Below, piece after piece: positions 17,058-25,314 of a stretch of 64,000 nucleotides of DNA (position 1 is the first letter of the stretch; every line of letters begins with the position of its first letter). The notes under the pieces are model-generated. The model saw only the letters and a list, made by a program, of their open reading frames with translations, was not told where the DNA came from and ran no database searches. The position numbers and the translations under genes were made by a program. This DNA comes from Flammeovirgaceae bacterium UBA6059 (GTDB taxonomy: Bacteria > Bacteroidota > Bacteroidia > Cytophagales > Cyclobacteriaceae), in the NCBI GenBank assembly GCA_002435755.1, contig DIYH01000028.1, positions 1-64,000 on the forward strand, in the 5' to 3' direction.

Positions 17058-18524
17058 TTAATAAGTCCAGCCATCTCGGTAGTTTCTCTTGATATACCCT
17101 TCGGCTGCTTCTTTGGCGTTGATGGTAGCATATGAAGTATCAAAACGTGGATCACCATCCACCACAGTAAATTTGTCTGTAGTCACGATACGTATCTCAT
17201 CGCTATCGCTAATGTTAGTGATCTTCATATTGTCAGCATCCCATTCCAGACGTCTTCTCAAGTCTTGAAGTCTGACTGCCAGGTTACCTGCTACTACGGT
17301 CTCATTCAATGGGCCTGCATAGTCAAAATTAGAACTACACTCCACGCGACTTGCCTTGTCTTCTTTACAAGCCCTTACCCAATCCATTTCATGACCGCCT
17401 TCCATAGCATTAGGAATTCGACGCAATTCGTTGGTCACTGGTGGTGGATTGTCCTCACGACCAATGATGAAAGGTTCCATCGCGTAAGTCCCACAAACGA
17501 GTGTTCCCTTTGTTCCGTAAAAAATAGAACCCCCCCAGCCACGCTGGTCGCCAGGGTACATACCAGGCTTTAGTCCTTCTGGCCTATCTGGTTTCAATCC
17601 ACCATCAAACCAGGTAAACTTGACTGCCGGCATCTTTACTTTACCCTTCTTTGGACGCTCATTGAAGTAGTAGGTGACTTTTTCAGATACTGGAGCACTT
17701 TCAGTGTTGACCTGAGATGAAGACGCCTCAAAGGCATGCGGGAAGCCTAAGTTGAGTGCCTTATATACAGGATCCATAATGTGGCATGCCATATCTCCCA
17801 GAGCGCCCGTACCAAAATCCCACCATGCTCGCCAGTTCCATGGAGTATACGAAGGGTGATAAGGTCTCCAGGCTGCCGGTCCTATGAACAAGTCCCAATC
17901 TAATGTAGGGGGTAATGAAGGTGTTTGTGATGGTCGCTCAAGTCCTTGAGGCCATATCGGACGGTCTGTCCAGGCATCTACTCTGTTGACCTCACCGATC
18001 TCTCCATTCCATATCCATTCACAAACTTTGCGCATGTCATCACTAGAGTTACCCTGGTTACCCATTTGGGTAGCTACTCCAGTTTCTTTCGCAATCTCTC
18101 TCAGTCTTCTTGACTCATATACCGAATGTGCCAGCGGCTTTTGAAGGTATACATGCTTACCTGCGCGCATAGAATCTGCGGCACTCACATAATGCGTATG
18201 ATCAGGAGTAGAGATCATTACAGCATCAATATCCGAACCCATTTCGTCCAGCATTTTACGATAGTCCTTGTATCGCTTCGCCTCCGGATAATCATCGAAA
18301 CATCGCTTGGCATATGTCCAATCCACATCAGCAAGTGCCACGATGTTTTGAGAGTTCATATTGCGTAAATTCGATCTGCCCATTCCACCAACTCCTATTC
18401 CTGCGATGTTTAGTTTATCACTAGGCGGAGTGTACCCTAAACCGGATACTACTTTGCTGGGAACGATGGTTATACCAGCACCGGCAACAACCGATTTTTT
18501 CAAAAAATCTCTTCTTCCGTTCAT
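17058..18524 (-). CDS. Tat-exported Gfo/Idh/MocA-family oxidoreductase
   Basis: A 488-residue NAD(P)-dependent sugar oxidoreductase. The N-terminus carries a twin-arginine signal (RRDFLKKS at residues 4-11), so it is probably folded with its cofactor and exported. The Rossmann core begins NIAGIGVGGMGRSNL and continues with DAVMISTPDHTHYV and HVYLQKPLAHS, where the lysine is the conserved catalytic residue. A later ACHIMDPVYKAL-type stretch carries a conserved His. It heads the two-gene operon with the DUF1080 lipoprotein, suggesting joint use of a 3-keto sugar in the periplasm. Confidence 0.9.
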   Translation of the reverse strand: MNGRRDFLKKSVVAGAGITIVPSKVVSGLGYTPPSDKLNIAGIGVGGMGRSNLRNMNSQNIVALADVDWTYAKRCFDDYPEAKRYKDYRKMLDEMGSDIDAVMISTPDHTHYVSAADSMRAGKHVYLQKPLAHSVYESRRLREIAKETGVATQMGNQGNSSDDMRKVCEWIWNGEIGEVNRVDAWTDRPIWPQGLERPSQTPSLPPTLDWDLFIGPAAWRPYHPSYTPWNWRAWWDFGTGALGDMACHIMDPVYKALNLGFPHAFEASSSQVNTESAPVSEKVTYYFNERPKKGKVKMPAVKFTWFDGGLKPDRPEGLKPGMYPGDQRGWGGSIFYGTKGTLVCGTYAMEPFIIGREDNPPPVTNELRRIPNAMEGGHEMDWVRACKEDKASRVECSSNFDYAGPLNETVVAGNLAVRLQDLRRRLEWDADNMKITNISDSDEIRIVTTDKFTVVDGDPRFDTSYATINAKEAAEGYIKRNYRDGWTY

Positions 18525-18781
18525 TAGATAGTTTTTTATCAGGTTATGCTCTTATTATTCCATTTGTTTTTTAAAATTATTAAAAAGCTGTACAAAATCA
18601 GGAAGTGGTGATCACCAATCTACAATTTCTTCCTGTTTCATCCTTAGAATCGCATTGGGCCAATTGAGAAGTTGATTGGCTGCTTCAATTGACTAAGAAA
18701 GGACCTGGAAGGTTTAGGCATTTGTAAAAAATAAGCGGCTAACCTCTTCCAGAATCCGATCAGCCCTTGAGTCTTATTTGA

Positions 18782-18789
18782 TAGTTTTG
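18782..18789 (+). promoter_or_regulatory. Probable -7 box of the EamA transporter gene
   Basis: TAGTTTTG matches TAnnTTTG and ends 6 nt before GTG 18796. It lies inside the longest open frame, which argues against the upstream TTG start at 18778. Confidence 0.45.
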
Positions 18790-18795
18790 CCACCC

Positions 18796-19704
18796 GTGAA
18801 AAATGAGGCACAATATCCGTTTTGGGTGCATCCGGTACTGCTTTTCGTAGGCTTGATCTACGGCGGCAACTATGTCGTAGCTAAGCTTGCTACTCCGCAT
18901 TATATCCCACCACTGGCTTTCATCATCTTAAGGGTCTTTTTTGCCTCTATCATTTTTGCAGCCATTAGCTTTTTTGGAGTAAAAGAGCGCATCCGCAAAG
19001 CCGATGTTCTGAGGTTAGTACTTTGTGCTTTTTTTGGTGCATCCATCAATCAAATCTTATTCTTTCAAGGCTTAAGTATGACCACCGCCATTAGTAGTGC
19101 TGTGATCATGACTGCCAACCCGATCATTGTTCTGGTCTTTTCTGCACTACTTCTCGGTGAGCGAATCACATGGAAGAAAGCCATTGGAGTAGCATTAGGA
19201 CTAAGTGGTGCGCTTTGGCTCGTTGGTCGCAATGGTCTTAATTTCTCAGACAGCTCTTTTGTCGGTGATCTGCTGGTATTGCTCAACGCCACAGCGTATG
19301 GCATATACCTTGTATTAGTCAAACCACTGATGCAACGATATCATCCTATGACAATCATGAAGTGGGCCTTTCTGTTAGCTAACATCGTGGTGATTCCGGT
19401 AGGATGGCAACAGCTTGCTACAATCAACTGGTATGCCCTGCCAGCCGTGGCATGGTACAGTATGCTCTATGTGATACTTGGTACGACCGTTCTCGTCTAC
19501 ATCCTCAATGCCCTTGCCCTCAAGCATGTCAACCCTTCCCTTGTAGGGACTTACATCTATGTACAGCCAGTATTTGCTACCGCAATAGGCATGGTATTTC
19601 TTCAGGAGCGTCCTACTTTGTCGGTGTTCTTAGCTACCACCTTGATCTTTATTGGAGTATACTTTGTAAGTCGTCCGGCTACCGCAAAAACGCTAGAAAG
19701 GTAG
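18796..19704 (+). CDS. EamA/DMT-family transporter
   Basis: About 302 residues with ten predicted transmembrane segments and two EamA repeats (first around LIYGGNYVVAKLATPHYIPP, second after about residue 150 around LLVLLNATAYGIYLVLVKPL), typical of drug/metabolite exporters. The substrate is unknown. The longest frame opens with TTG at 18778. I start at GTG 18796 because a perfect -7 box occupies 18782-18789. The 3' end overlaps the convergent threonine aldolase gene by 12 bp. Confidence 0.87.
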   Translation: MKNEAQYPFWVHPVLLFVGLIYGGNYVVAKLATPHYIPPLAFIILRVFFASIIFAAISFFGVKERIRKADVLRLVLCAFFGASINQILFFQGLSMTTAISSAVIMTANPIIVLVFSALLLGERITWKKAIGVALGLSGALWLVGRNGLNFSDSSFVGDLLVLLNATAYGIYLVLVKPLMQRYHPMTIMKWAFLLANIVVIPVGWQQLATINWYALPAVAWYSMLYVILGTTVLVYILNALALKHVNPSLVGTYIYVQPVFATAIGMVFLQERPTLSVFLATTLIFIGVYFVSRPATAKTLER

Positions 19705-20715
19705 GTTTTGGAGTGACTTTTCCATATAAGTCAACATATCATCTGTAAAGTCAAGGTGGGTAACGAATCGGATTTCATGTTTACCGAAAGGGACTGCCAG
19801 TATACCGTGCTTCTCCATCTCTGACAATACTTGCTGCGGAGTAAGGCTATTGACCAGCTTGAATATCACAATATTGGTCTCTACAGGTAGTACTTGCTCT
19901 ACATATGATTGAGCTCCGACCATGTCCCCAAGAGTCTTCGCACGAGCGTGATCTTCCTTCAACCGCTCAACATGATGATCCAAAGCATAGATACAAGCTG
20001 CGGCCAGATATCCTGCTTGTCGCATCGCTCCTCCCAGTACTTTTCGGATACGTCTGGCTTGCCTGATATTCTCGGTAGAGCCTAATACGGCACTGCCAAC
20101 GGGGGCACCAAGCCCTTTAGAAAAGCATACCGATATCGTATCGAATATCTCACCATAAGCCGTGGCAATATCATCGTTGGCAACCAGGGCGTTAAAAAGG
20201 CGAGCACCATCCAAATGGAGTTTTAGGCCGTACTTGTCGGCTTCTTCTTTTATTGCTTTTAACTCTTCCAGATCATAGCAGCAGCCCCCTCCTTTGTTCA
20301 TTGTATTCTCAATCGAGATCAATGTGCTTTTCGGAAAATGAATATCATTGGGGTTGACGGCATCTGCTATTTGGTCTGCTTTGATCCGCCCACGATCTCC
20401 TTCCAACAACTTGAGCGAGACCATCGAGTTGTACGCCGGGCCACCACCCTCATAGAGATAGATGTGTGATCGCTTATCACAAATGATCTGATCTTGTGGC
20501 TGTGTTAATACCCGAAGTGCGATCTGGTTGGTCATAGTACCCGAAGGGCAATAAAGGGCCGACTCCATCCCGAACATGGCGGCTACTTTTGACTGGAGCG
20601 CATGGATGGTCGGGTCTTCATCAAACACATCATCACCAACCTGTGCTTCGAACATAGCTGCCTTCATGGCCAGGGTAGGCCTGGTCACAGTATCACTTCT
20701 CAAATCAACGATCAT
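19693..20715 (-). CDS. ltaE: Low-specificity L-threonine aldolase
   Basis: A 340-residue PLP enzyme cleaving L-threonine or allo-threonine to glycine and acetaldehyde. It begins with the family signature VDLRSDTVTRPT and has VGDDVFDEDPTI, CPSGTMTNQIAL, the cofactor aspartate in LHLDGARLFNA and the PLP lysine Lys200 in SVCFSKGLGAPVGS. Length is typical. It lies 48 bp after the metallo-hydrolase gene on the same strand and could be cotranscribed with it. Confidence 0.95.
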   Translation of the reverse strand: MIVDLRSDTVTRPTLAMKAAMFEAQVGDDVFDEDPTIHALQSKVAAMFGMESALYCPSGTMTNQIALRVLTQPQDQIICDKRSHIYLYEGGGPAYNSMVSLKLLEGDRGRIKADQIADAVNPNDIHFPKSTLISIENTMNKGGGCCYDLEELKAIKEEADKYGLKLHLDGARLFNALVANDDIATAYGEIFDTISVCFSKGLGAPVGSAVLGSTENIRQARRIRKVLGGAMRQAGYLAAACIYALDHHVERLKEDHARAKTLGDMVGAQSYVEQVLPVETNIVIFKLVNSLTPQQVLSEMEKHGILAVPFGKHEIRFVTHLDFTDDMLTYMEKSLQNLPF

Positions 20716-20763
20716 AGATTACTATTTCGAAGGCAAACTATTAAGGGTACATCTCATTTGCAA

Positions 20764-21588
20764 TTACACTGCGGTCAACTCTCTAGTAACTGAGGTCACA
20801 AGATATCGGGCACTTACGTCTTTATAAGTCAACAATTCTATAGGGAGACTTTTGTGGATTCCCACAGCCTTCATGATCTCCTCAGTACTCAAACCTTTCC
20901 GATGGTGGTCCTTTATCTGACCGTACAGCTCTTCGAAGTAATGCATCTTCCTAATGAGCATGACCTTCCCATTCTTCAGCTGTGGATTGTGATTACAGAA
21001 TAGGTAGTCAAAATCCAAACGTACTAACTTCTTAAGTGATTTGATCTGTTCCGACATGGACTCGTGCTTTCGAAAATATTTGATCTTCTCAGCTACAAAC
21101 AGGTCACCGGAAAACAGCCAGCCTTGTTTACGTTCGTAGAGCGCTATGTGCTCCTGAGCATGGCCGGGAGTATGAATGATCTCAAAGGAGTATTGATCTG
21201 TTTCGATTTTGCCATCAACTGGTCTTATACTAACTGGCTTAGCACGACCAAACATGGCCTTCTGATAAGGCAGTATATCAAAACCCCTTGCCATGATCTC
21301 CATGCTCAATATATGTGCGTAGACCGGTAAACCTAACTGCTCCTTTAATATCGCAGCATTGCCACTGTGATCTTCATGTGTATGGGTGAGTATGATCTTT
21401 GAAACACCAAGCGCTTTGACTGTCTTGCTTACAGCCAATTGCGCAAGACTCGGACCAGTATCGATAAGAAGGCCGTCAACCTCAAAGAAATAGACAGGTT
21501 TTACTGGCTTGCCAAGATAGGAGACGCCCACCTTATACATGTTGACATGACTTGCCTGCCTATGCTTGATATACGGTTTTCTAAACAC
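20764..21588 (-). CDS. MBL-fold metallo-hydrolase
   Basis: A 274-residue metallo-beta-lactamase-fold hydrolase with the zinc-binding motif His69-T-His71-E-Asp73-His74 (LTHTHEDHSG), a further metal ligand in IIHTPGHAQEHIAL and an SGDLFVAEK stretch. The C-terminal helical part (EELYGQIKDHHRKGLSTEEI) resembles the extra domain of lactamase-B-2-like hydrolases. The substrate is unknown. A perfect -7 box lies 22 nt upstream. Confidence 0.88.
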   Translation of the reverse strand: MFRKPYIKHRQASHVNMYKVGVSYLGKPVKPVYFFEVDGLLIDTGPSLAQLAVSKTVKALGVSKIILTHTHEDHSGNAAILKEQLGLPVYAHILSMEIMARGFDILPYQKAMFGRAKPVSIRPVDGKIETDQYSFEIIHTPGHAQEHIALYERKQGWLFSGDLFVAEKIKYFRKHESMSEQIKSLKKLVRLDFDYLFCNHNPQLKNGKVMLIRKMHYFEELYGQIKDHHRKGLSTEEIMKAVGIHKSLPIELLTYKDVSARYLVTSVTRELTAV

Positions 21589-21610
21589 CGGTTTTTTTGA
21601 TTTACCACTG

Positions 21611-21618
21611 CAAATCTA
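21611..21618 (-). promoter_or_regulatory. Probable -7 box of the MBL hydrolase gene
   Basis: Minus-strand TAGATTTG matches TAnnTTTG, 22 nt before the ATG at 21588. No clear -33 box. Confidence 0.4.
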
Positions 21619-21637
21619 GATGAAACGGCATGTGAGT

Positions 21638-22525
21638 TTAAACTGTCGCTGACTTTTTATCAGCGATGTAGCTACCGAGTTGTTCTATCAAGAAATTGGA
21701 AAGTTGAGTGTCTTCCGTATTGGCAGCAAAAAATGGTTGCATACCCAGCACGTAGTTTTCAAACCCATCAAAATCCTGCTTTTCGATCACTGTCAAAAGT
21801 TGTTGAGCTTCTTCCATAAAAAGTCTCACAATCTCTTTCACATAAGGATTAAATATCTGTATCTCAGCATACAATCTGGGAGTCTGCATTACATATCTTG
21901 TGAAGAAGATCACAAAGATCCTGTAAGTGGGTGAAGACAGCCGCTTAATCAAATCAAGATTATCACCATGACGAGCAAGGGTCTTAGCACTGACAAAGAC
22001 ATTGAAGTGATTGAGTCCCTGTATAATGCCCATCGTCTTGTCGTGCTCTACATGATCAACTTCCATCACCTCAGCCCCATCTTCAGAAAAGATCGACTTC
22101 CAGTATTCGACGATCTGAGGGTTCTGCACATGTGCATAGTTGAATAGTATCACCTGCCCCACAACCGACTCAATACTTGGAGCAAACATCGGGTGGATAG
22201 AGAGGTAGTTGCACTCTACACTGTCATAGAGCTCAAGCAATCTGCAAAACTTCTCAACTATTCCAGATTTGACACTACACACATCAATCACTGTGCGACC
22301 CTCGAGATAAGGAAATATTTGATCCATCACTGAGTCCATTTGGGAAATGGGCACGGCTAAGAAAATGATATCCGAATCCGTGACCAGCTGAACATTTGTG
22401 AGATACTGAGTTCTAGAGTCGTTAGAGCTAAATCCTACATCAAAACCCTTACCTCTGAAAAAATCAACCAACCACTTACCCATACCCCGGCTACCGCCGA
22501 TAACACCTATTCTTTCCTTCTGCAT
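21638..22525 (-). CDS. Prephenate dehydrogenase-like protein (TyrA family)
   Basis: A 295-residue NAD(P)-dependent enzyme of the TyrA family, which converts prephenate to 4-hydroxyphenylpyruvate in tyrosine synthesis. Visible are the nucleotide fold (IGVIGGSRGMGKWLVDFF), DIIFLAVPISQ, VIDVCSVKSG, the substrate-binding SIHPMFAPS and VEHDKTMGIIQGLNHF, whose histidines match the family. It is shorter than bifunctional TyrA and has no chorismate mutase or ACT domain. It points away from the DAHP synthase operon 0.8 kb off. A 7-bp hairpin lies over its last codons. Confidence 0.85.
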   Translation of the reverse strand: MQKERIGVIGGSRGMGKWLVDFFRGKGFDVGFSSNDSRTQYLTNVQLVTDSDIIFLAVPISQMDSVMDQIFPYLEGRTVIDVCSVKSGIVEKFCRLLELYDSVECNYLSIHPMFAPSIESVVGQVILFNYAHVQNPQIVEYWKSIFSEDGAEVMEVDHVEHDKTMGIIQGLNHFNVFVSAKTLARHGDNLDLIKRLSSPTYRIFVIFFTRYVMQTPRLYAEIQIFNPYVKEIVRLFMEEAQQLLTVIEKQDFDGFENYVLGMQPFFAANTEDTQLSNFLIEQLGSYIADKKSATV

Positions 22526-22542
22526 TCTTATTGTGTAAGCTT

Positions 22543-22550
22543 CAAAACTA
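22543..22550 (-). promoter_or_regulatory. Probable -7 box of the tyrA-like gene
   Basis: Minus-strand TAGTTTTG matches TAnnTTTG, 17 nt before the ATG at 22525. A TTTG lies only 16 nt further upstream (22567-22570), shorter than usual. Confidence 0.45.
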
Positions 22551-22671
22551 TTTTTCTGAAAGTGAACAAAATATGACTTATGTCAGCGATTTTGGCTGAA
22601 CCATATCAAATCACTCATTGAAATACTGTATGCCCCGCTCAATATTTGCTCATTATCTGCCCTCAGTAAAC

Positions 22672-22706
22672 AAAAAAAGCCATGCTACACAGTCGCAGCA
22701 TGGCTT
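22672..22706 (-). terminator. Terminator of the small exported-protein gene at 22728-23081
   Basis: On the minus strand, stem AAGCCATGCT/AGCATGGCTT with a 10-nt loop runs straight into a seven-T tract. Confidence 0.85.
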
Positions 22707-22727
22707 CAAACTATAACCGTTTACCTA

Positions 22728-23081
22728 CTAAAAAATCTTGTAAAGATGCAAATCGCCCTTTTCGAGGAGGAAATCACCTTTACGTATAAGTTCCTTCATT
22801 TGAGTTGATGGATCCCCTTCAAAATGCACTGTCTCCTCAAGCATCAGTTCACCGCCTTCATCAAAAACCTGGTAGGTCTGAGGTGCTATATCGAGTGATT
22901 CGGTTCCATCGCTTTCAATCATCTCCAGATTTAGTTCGCTTAGGTCCTCTTCTGAGAGCGTCGGCATCATTTCTGCTACCGCAATGGCGTTTCCTTTCTT
23001 ATCTTTTTTTCCTGTCCCTGCTGCCGCGATTGTACTAACGCCGATAAGTATCATGGCAAGGGTTAAAAATCGCTTAGTCAT
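22728..23081 (-). CDS. Small exported protein of unknown function
   Basis: A 117-residue protein with a signal peptide (MTKRFLTLAMILIGVSTIAA) and an acidic mature part (LSEEDLSELNLEMIESDGTE). The last third (TYQVFDEGGELMLEETVHFE, then LLEKGDLHLYKIF) may form a small beta-structure. I recognise no family. The open frame runs up to 23135, but ATG 23081 starts exactly at the signal peptide. It is a single gene with its own terminator, divergent from the epimerase-CBS operon. Confidence 0.65.
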   Translation of the reverse strand: MTKRFLTLAMILIGVSTIAAAGTGKKDKKGNAIAVAEMMPTLSEEDLSELNLEMIESDGTESLDIAPQTYQVFDEGGELMLEETVHFEGDPSTQMKELIRKGDFLLEKGDLHLYKIF

Positions 23082-23293
23082 CTTGTTGTTATTTTGAGTT
23101 TTGACCTGACATCCATTTAACCAAGTATATGCCAATAATCATAAGTGCTTGATAATCAATAAAATAAGTTTTGATAGATTTGAACATGATCATTCGACTG
23201 TCACGAATACGGACACTCATGTGTATCAATTGTTGACGGCTAACCTTTTTGACCGTTGACTCGTAACACCGTCCCGCGGGTAGGCAATTTTGC

Positions 23294-23301
23294 TATATTT
23301 G
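23294..23301 (+). promoter_or_regulatory. Probable -7 box of the epimerase-CBS/aroF/phosphatase operon
   Basis: TATATTTG matches TAnnTTTG and ends 10 nt before the ATG at 23312, so the leader would be only a few nucleotides. No good -33 box at 19-21 nt. Confidence 0.45.
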
Positions 23302-23311
23302 CGCCTTCATT

Positions 23312-24319
23312 ATGAAGATATCCGCCTCTCTTTATTCCAGCAAGAAGCGTCCTCTAGAGCCACTGATTGAGGAGCTGGATCAATGTCATATCGACTTATT
23401 CCATATTGACTGCAACGATGACCCCTCGGTCTTTGATGATATTAAGGAAATCAGGCAGATTTCGAGCACTCCCATTGACATCCATATTATTTCCGATAGG
23501 CCGGAGCAGTACTTTTCGCAGATAGAGTCTATGGATTTGGAGTATGTGACATTCCAGTATGAGAACCTCTCTTCAAAGCTTGTCTTTCCAAACGCCCCTG
23601 ATACTCAATTTGGTTTAGCGATTACATCTGATACACCTATCGAAGTGTTCTCCGAATACGCCGATGATTGTGATTTCATACTCATTATGACGACCACACC
23701 AGGGCAGAGTGGTGGTAAATTCAGAAAAGACAATTTCAAGAAGATCAGGAAGTTTCGAAATGCGTTTCCTGGTAAGGAGATCCATGTAGATGGGGGTGTT
23801 AACCATGAAGTAGGTTTTATTCTCAGGATGCTAGGCGTGCATTCTGTCGTTTCCGGGTCTTACCTCGTCAATCATCAATCTATTGGTGCAGCCTTGCTCC
23901 ATCTCAAGAGTTCGTCAATACATTCGGACTATCAGATCAAAGATTTTATGATCGATCTGGCGGACGCTCCGGTCCTACTCGAAGGGGAATACGTCATGCG
24001 CGATATGATCCAGTCGATAGAGGACCACAGTCTGGGTTTTACAATGATCGCAGGTCAGGATGGCTCTCTCAAGGGACTTAGCAGCAATGCCGATTTGCGG
24101 CGAGGGTTGCTTAAAAACATTGACGATCTCAACCAACTTGATGTACACGACATCTTGAACGAATCACCGGTAACCATCAACCAAAATGCTACCATCTCAG
24201 AGTTGCTCGACCTGATCCAACATGAGCGGTTCCTCATTTCATTTTTACCTGTGATCGGGGAGCAAAACAAGCTAACCGGAGCATTGACCTTCATCAATCT
24301 TATCAGAAGCGAATCATGA
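23312..24319 (+). CDS. Ribulose-phosphate 3-epimerase-like domain fused to a KdsD-type CBS pair
   Basis: A 335-residue fusion. Residues 1 to about 205 form a ribulose-phosphate 3-epimerase barrel whose active-site positions look intact: His and Asp in LFHIDCND, His in PIDIHII, ILIMTTTPGQSGGKF (the mobile loop) and the second Asp in IHVDGGVN, then VVSGSYLV for phosphate binding. Residues about 210-335 are two CBS domains close to those of arabinose-5-phosphate isomerase KdsD/KpsF (SLGFTMI, SNADLRRGLL, LDVHDILNESPVTINQNATI). CBS domains usually sense nucleotides or sugar nucleotides. The stop codon overlaps the aroF start (ATGA), so translation is coupled. The fused architecture is unusual. Confidence 0.8.
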   Translation: MKISASLYSSKKRPLEPLIEELDQCHIDLFHIDCNDDPSVFDDIKEIRQISSTPIDIHIISDRPEQYFSQIESMDLEYVTFQYENLSSKLVFPNAPDTQFGLAITSDTPIEVFSEYADDCDFILIMTTTPGQSGGKFRKDNFKKIRKFRNAFPGKEIHVDGGVNHEVGFILRMLGVHSVVSGSYLVNHQSIGAALLHLKSSSIHSDYQIKDFMIDLADAPVLLEGEYVMRDMIQSIEDHSLGFTMIAGQDGSLKGLSSNADLRRGLLKNIDDLNQLDVHDILNESPVTINQNATISELLDLIQHERFLISFLPVIGEQNKLTGALTFINLIRSES

Positions 24320-25314
24320 TACTACACTTACATAACGGCACGTCAGCTGATCAAGCTGAGGAGATTGCTGAAAAGACACAGTCCGTCTACTATGAAAAAG
24401 ATGGACGCTTCATACTTATCACCCCTTCAAAACTCCAGGAACCTCCCACCTCGTTCGCTGAAGAGATTGAGTCCTCATTTGTAATGTCCAGCGACATACA
24501 GTTGGCTAGCCGGAGCTACCGCAATGAAGTACGAGAGATCGATTTGAAGCATACAAAGATCGGTGGAAGTACGAACAATACTATCATGATCACCGGACCT
24601 TGCTCCATTGAGAGCTGGGAGCAGATCGAGCAGAGCGCTGACTTACTCAAATCATTAGGTATCACTACACTCAGGGCCGGTTGCTATAAGCCAAGAACGT
24701 CTCCATACTCCTTTCAAGGCCTTGGTTTGGAAGGTTTAAAAATGCTCTCCAAAATCAGAGAGAAATATGGCTTCAACATTATCACTGAAGTGCGGGATGC
24801 CTCCCATGTTGAAGACGTGATTGAACATGCCGATATCATACAAATAGGCGCAAAAGCCATGTATGATCACGGCATCTTGAGAAGATGTGGTAAGGCAAGA
24901 AAGCCGGTTTTGCTGAAGCGAGGTTTTGGATCGACATTGCAAGAGTTTGTACAAGCCGCAGAATTCATACTCTCTGGCGGCAATGAAGATGTGATGCTAT
25001 GCGAACGAGGTATCAGGACCTTCGAGACCAAAACCCGATTTACACTTGACTTGTGTGGTGTATCATACCTCAAAGAGCATGTCAACCTACCTATAATTCT
25101 TGACACTAGTCATGCGATGGGATATCGCTATGGTGTGCCCGACCTTACAAGAGCTTGTATGGCCATGGGAGTAGACGGCTTACTTATAGAAAGTCATCCT
25201 AACCCAGCTGTCGCTCAGTCGGATGCCGCTCAGCAGTTAGACTTTGATCAGTATTGGGAAATGTACAGTTCTCTTGAGCCCATAGCCGCGGCGGTGGGAA
25301 GAAACATGGTCTAA
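24316..25314 (+). CDS. aroF: 3-deoxy-7-phosphoheptulonate (DAHP) synthase, type I-beta
   Basis: Condenses PEP with erythrose 4-phosphate to DAHP. Residues 1 to about 75 match the ferredoxin-like regulatory domain known from the Thermotoga enzyme. The barrel follows with GPCSIES (metal Cys), RAGCYKPRTSPYSFQGLG, VLLKRGFGSTLQEF, CERGIRTFETKTRFTLD, the metal His in LDTSHAMG, IESHPNP and the Asp in QSDAAQQLDFD. The KPRTS motif marks DAHP synthases; KDO-8-P synthases have KANRS instead. There is no fused chorismate mutase. It overlaps both neighbours by 1-4 nt in a three-gene operon. Confidence 0.9.
   Translation: MILHLHNGTSADQAEEIAEKTQSVYYEKDGRFILITPSKLQEPPTSFAEEIESSFVMSSDIQLASRSYRNEVREIDLKHTKIGGSTNNTIMITGPCSIESWEQIEQSADLLKSLGITTLRAGCYKPRTSPYSFQGLGLEGLKMLSKIREKYGFNIITEVRDASHVEDVIEHADIIQIGAKAMYDHGILRRCGKARKPVLLKRGFGSTLQEFVQAAEFILSGGNEDVMLCERGIRTFETKTRFTLDLCGVSYLKEHVNLPIILDTSHAMGYRYGVPDLTRACMAMGVDGLLIESHPNPAVAQSDAAQQLDFDQYWEMYSSLEPIAAAVGRNMV

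Noticed and set aside
24316..25314. KDO-8-phosphate synthase (KdsA) for the middle gene of the coupled operon
   Set aside because: The barrel carries KPRTS, the DAHP-synthase signature, not KANRS of KDO-8-P synthases, and it has the ferredoxin-like N-terminal domain of type I-beta DAHP synthases.
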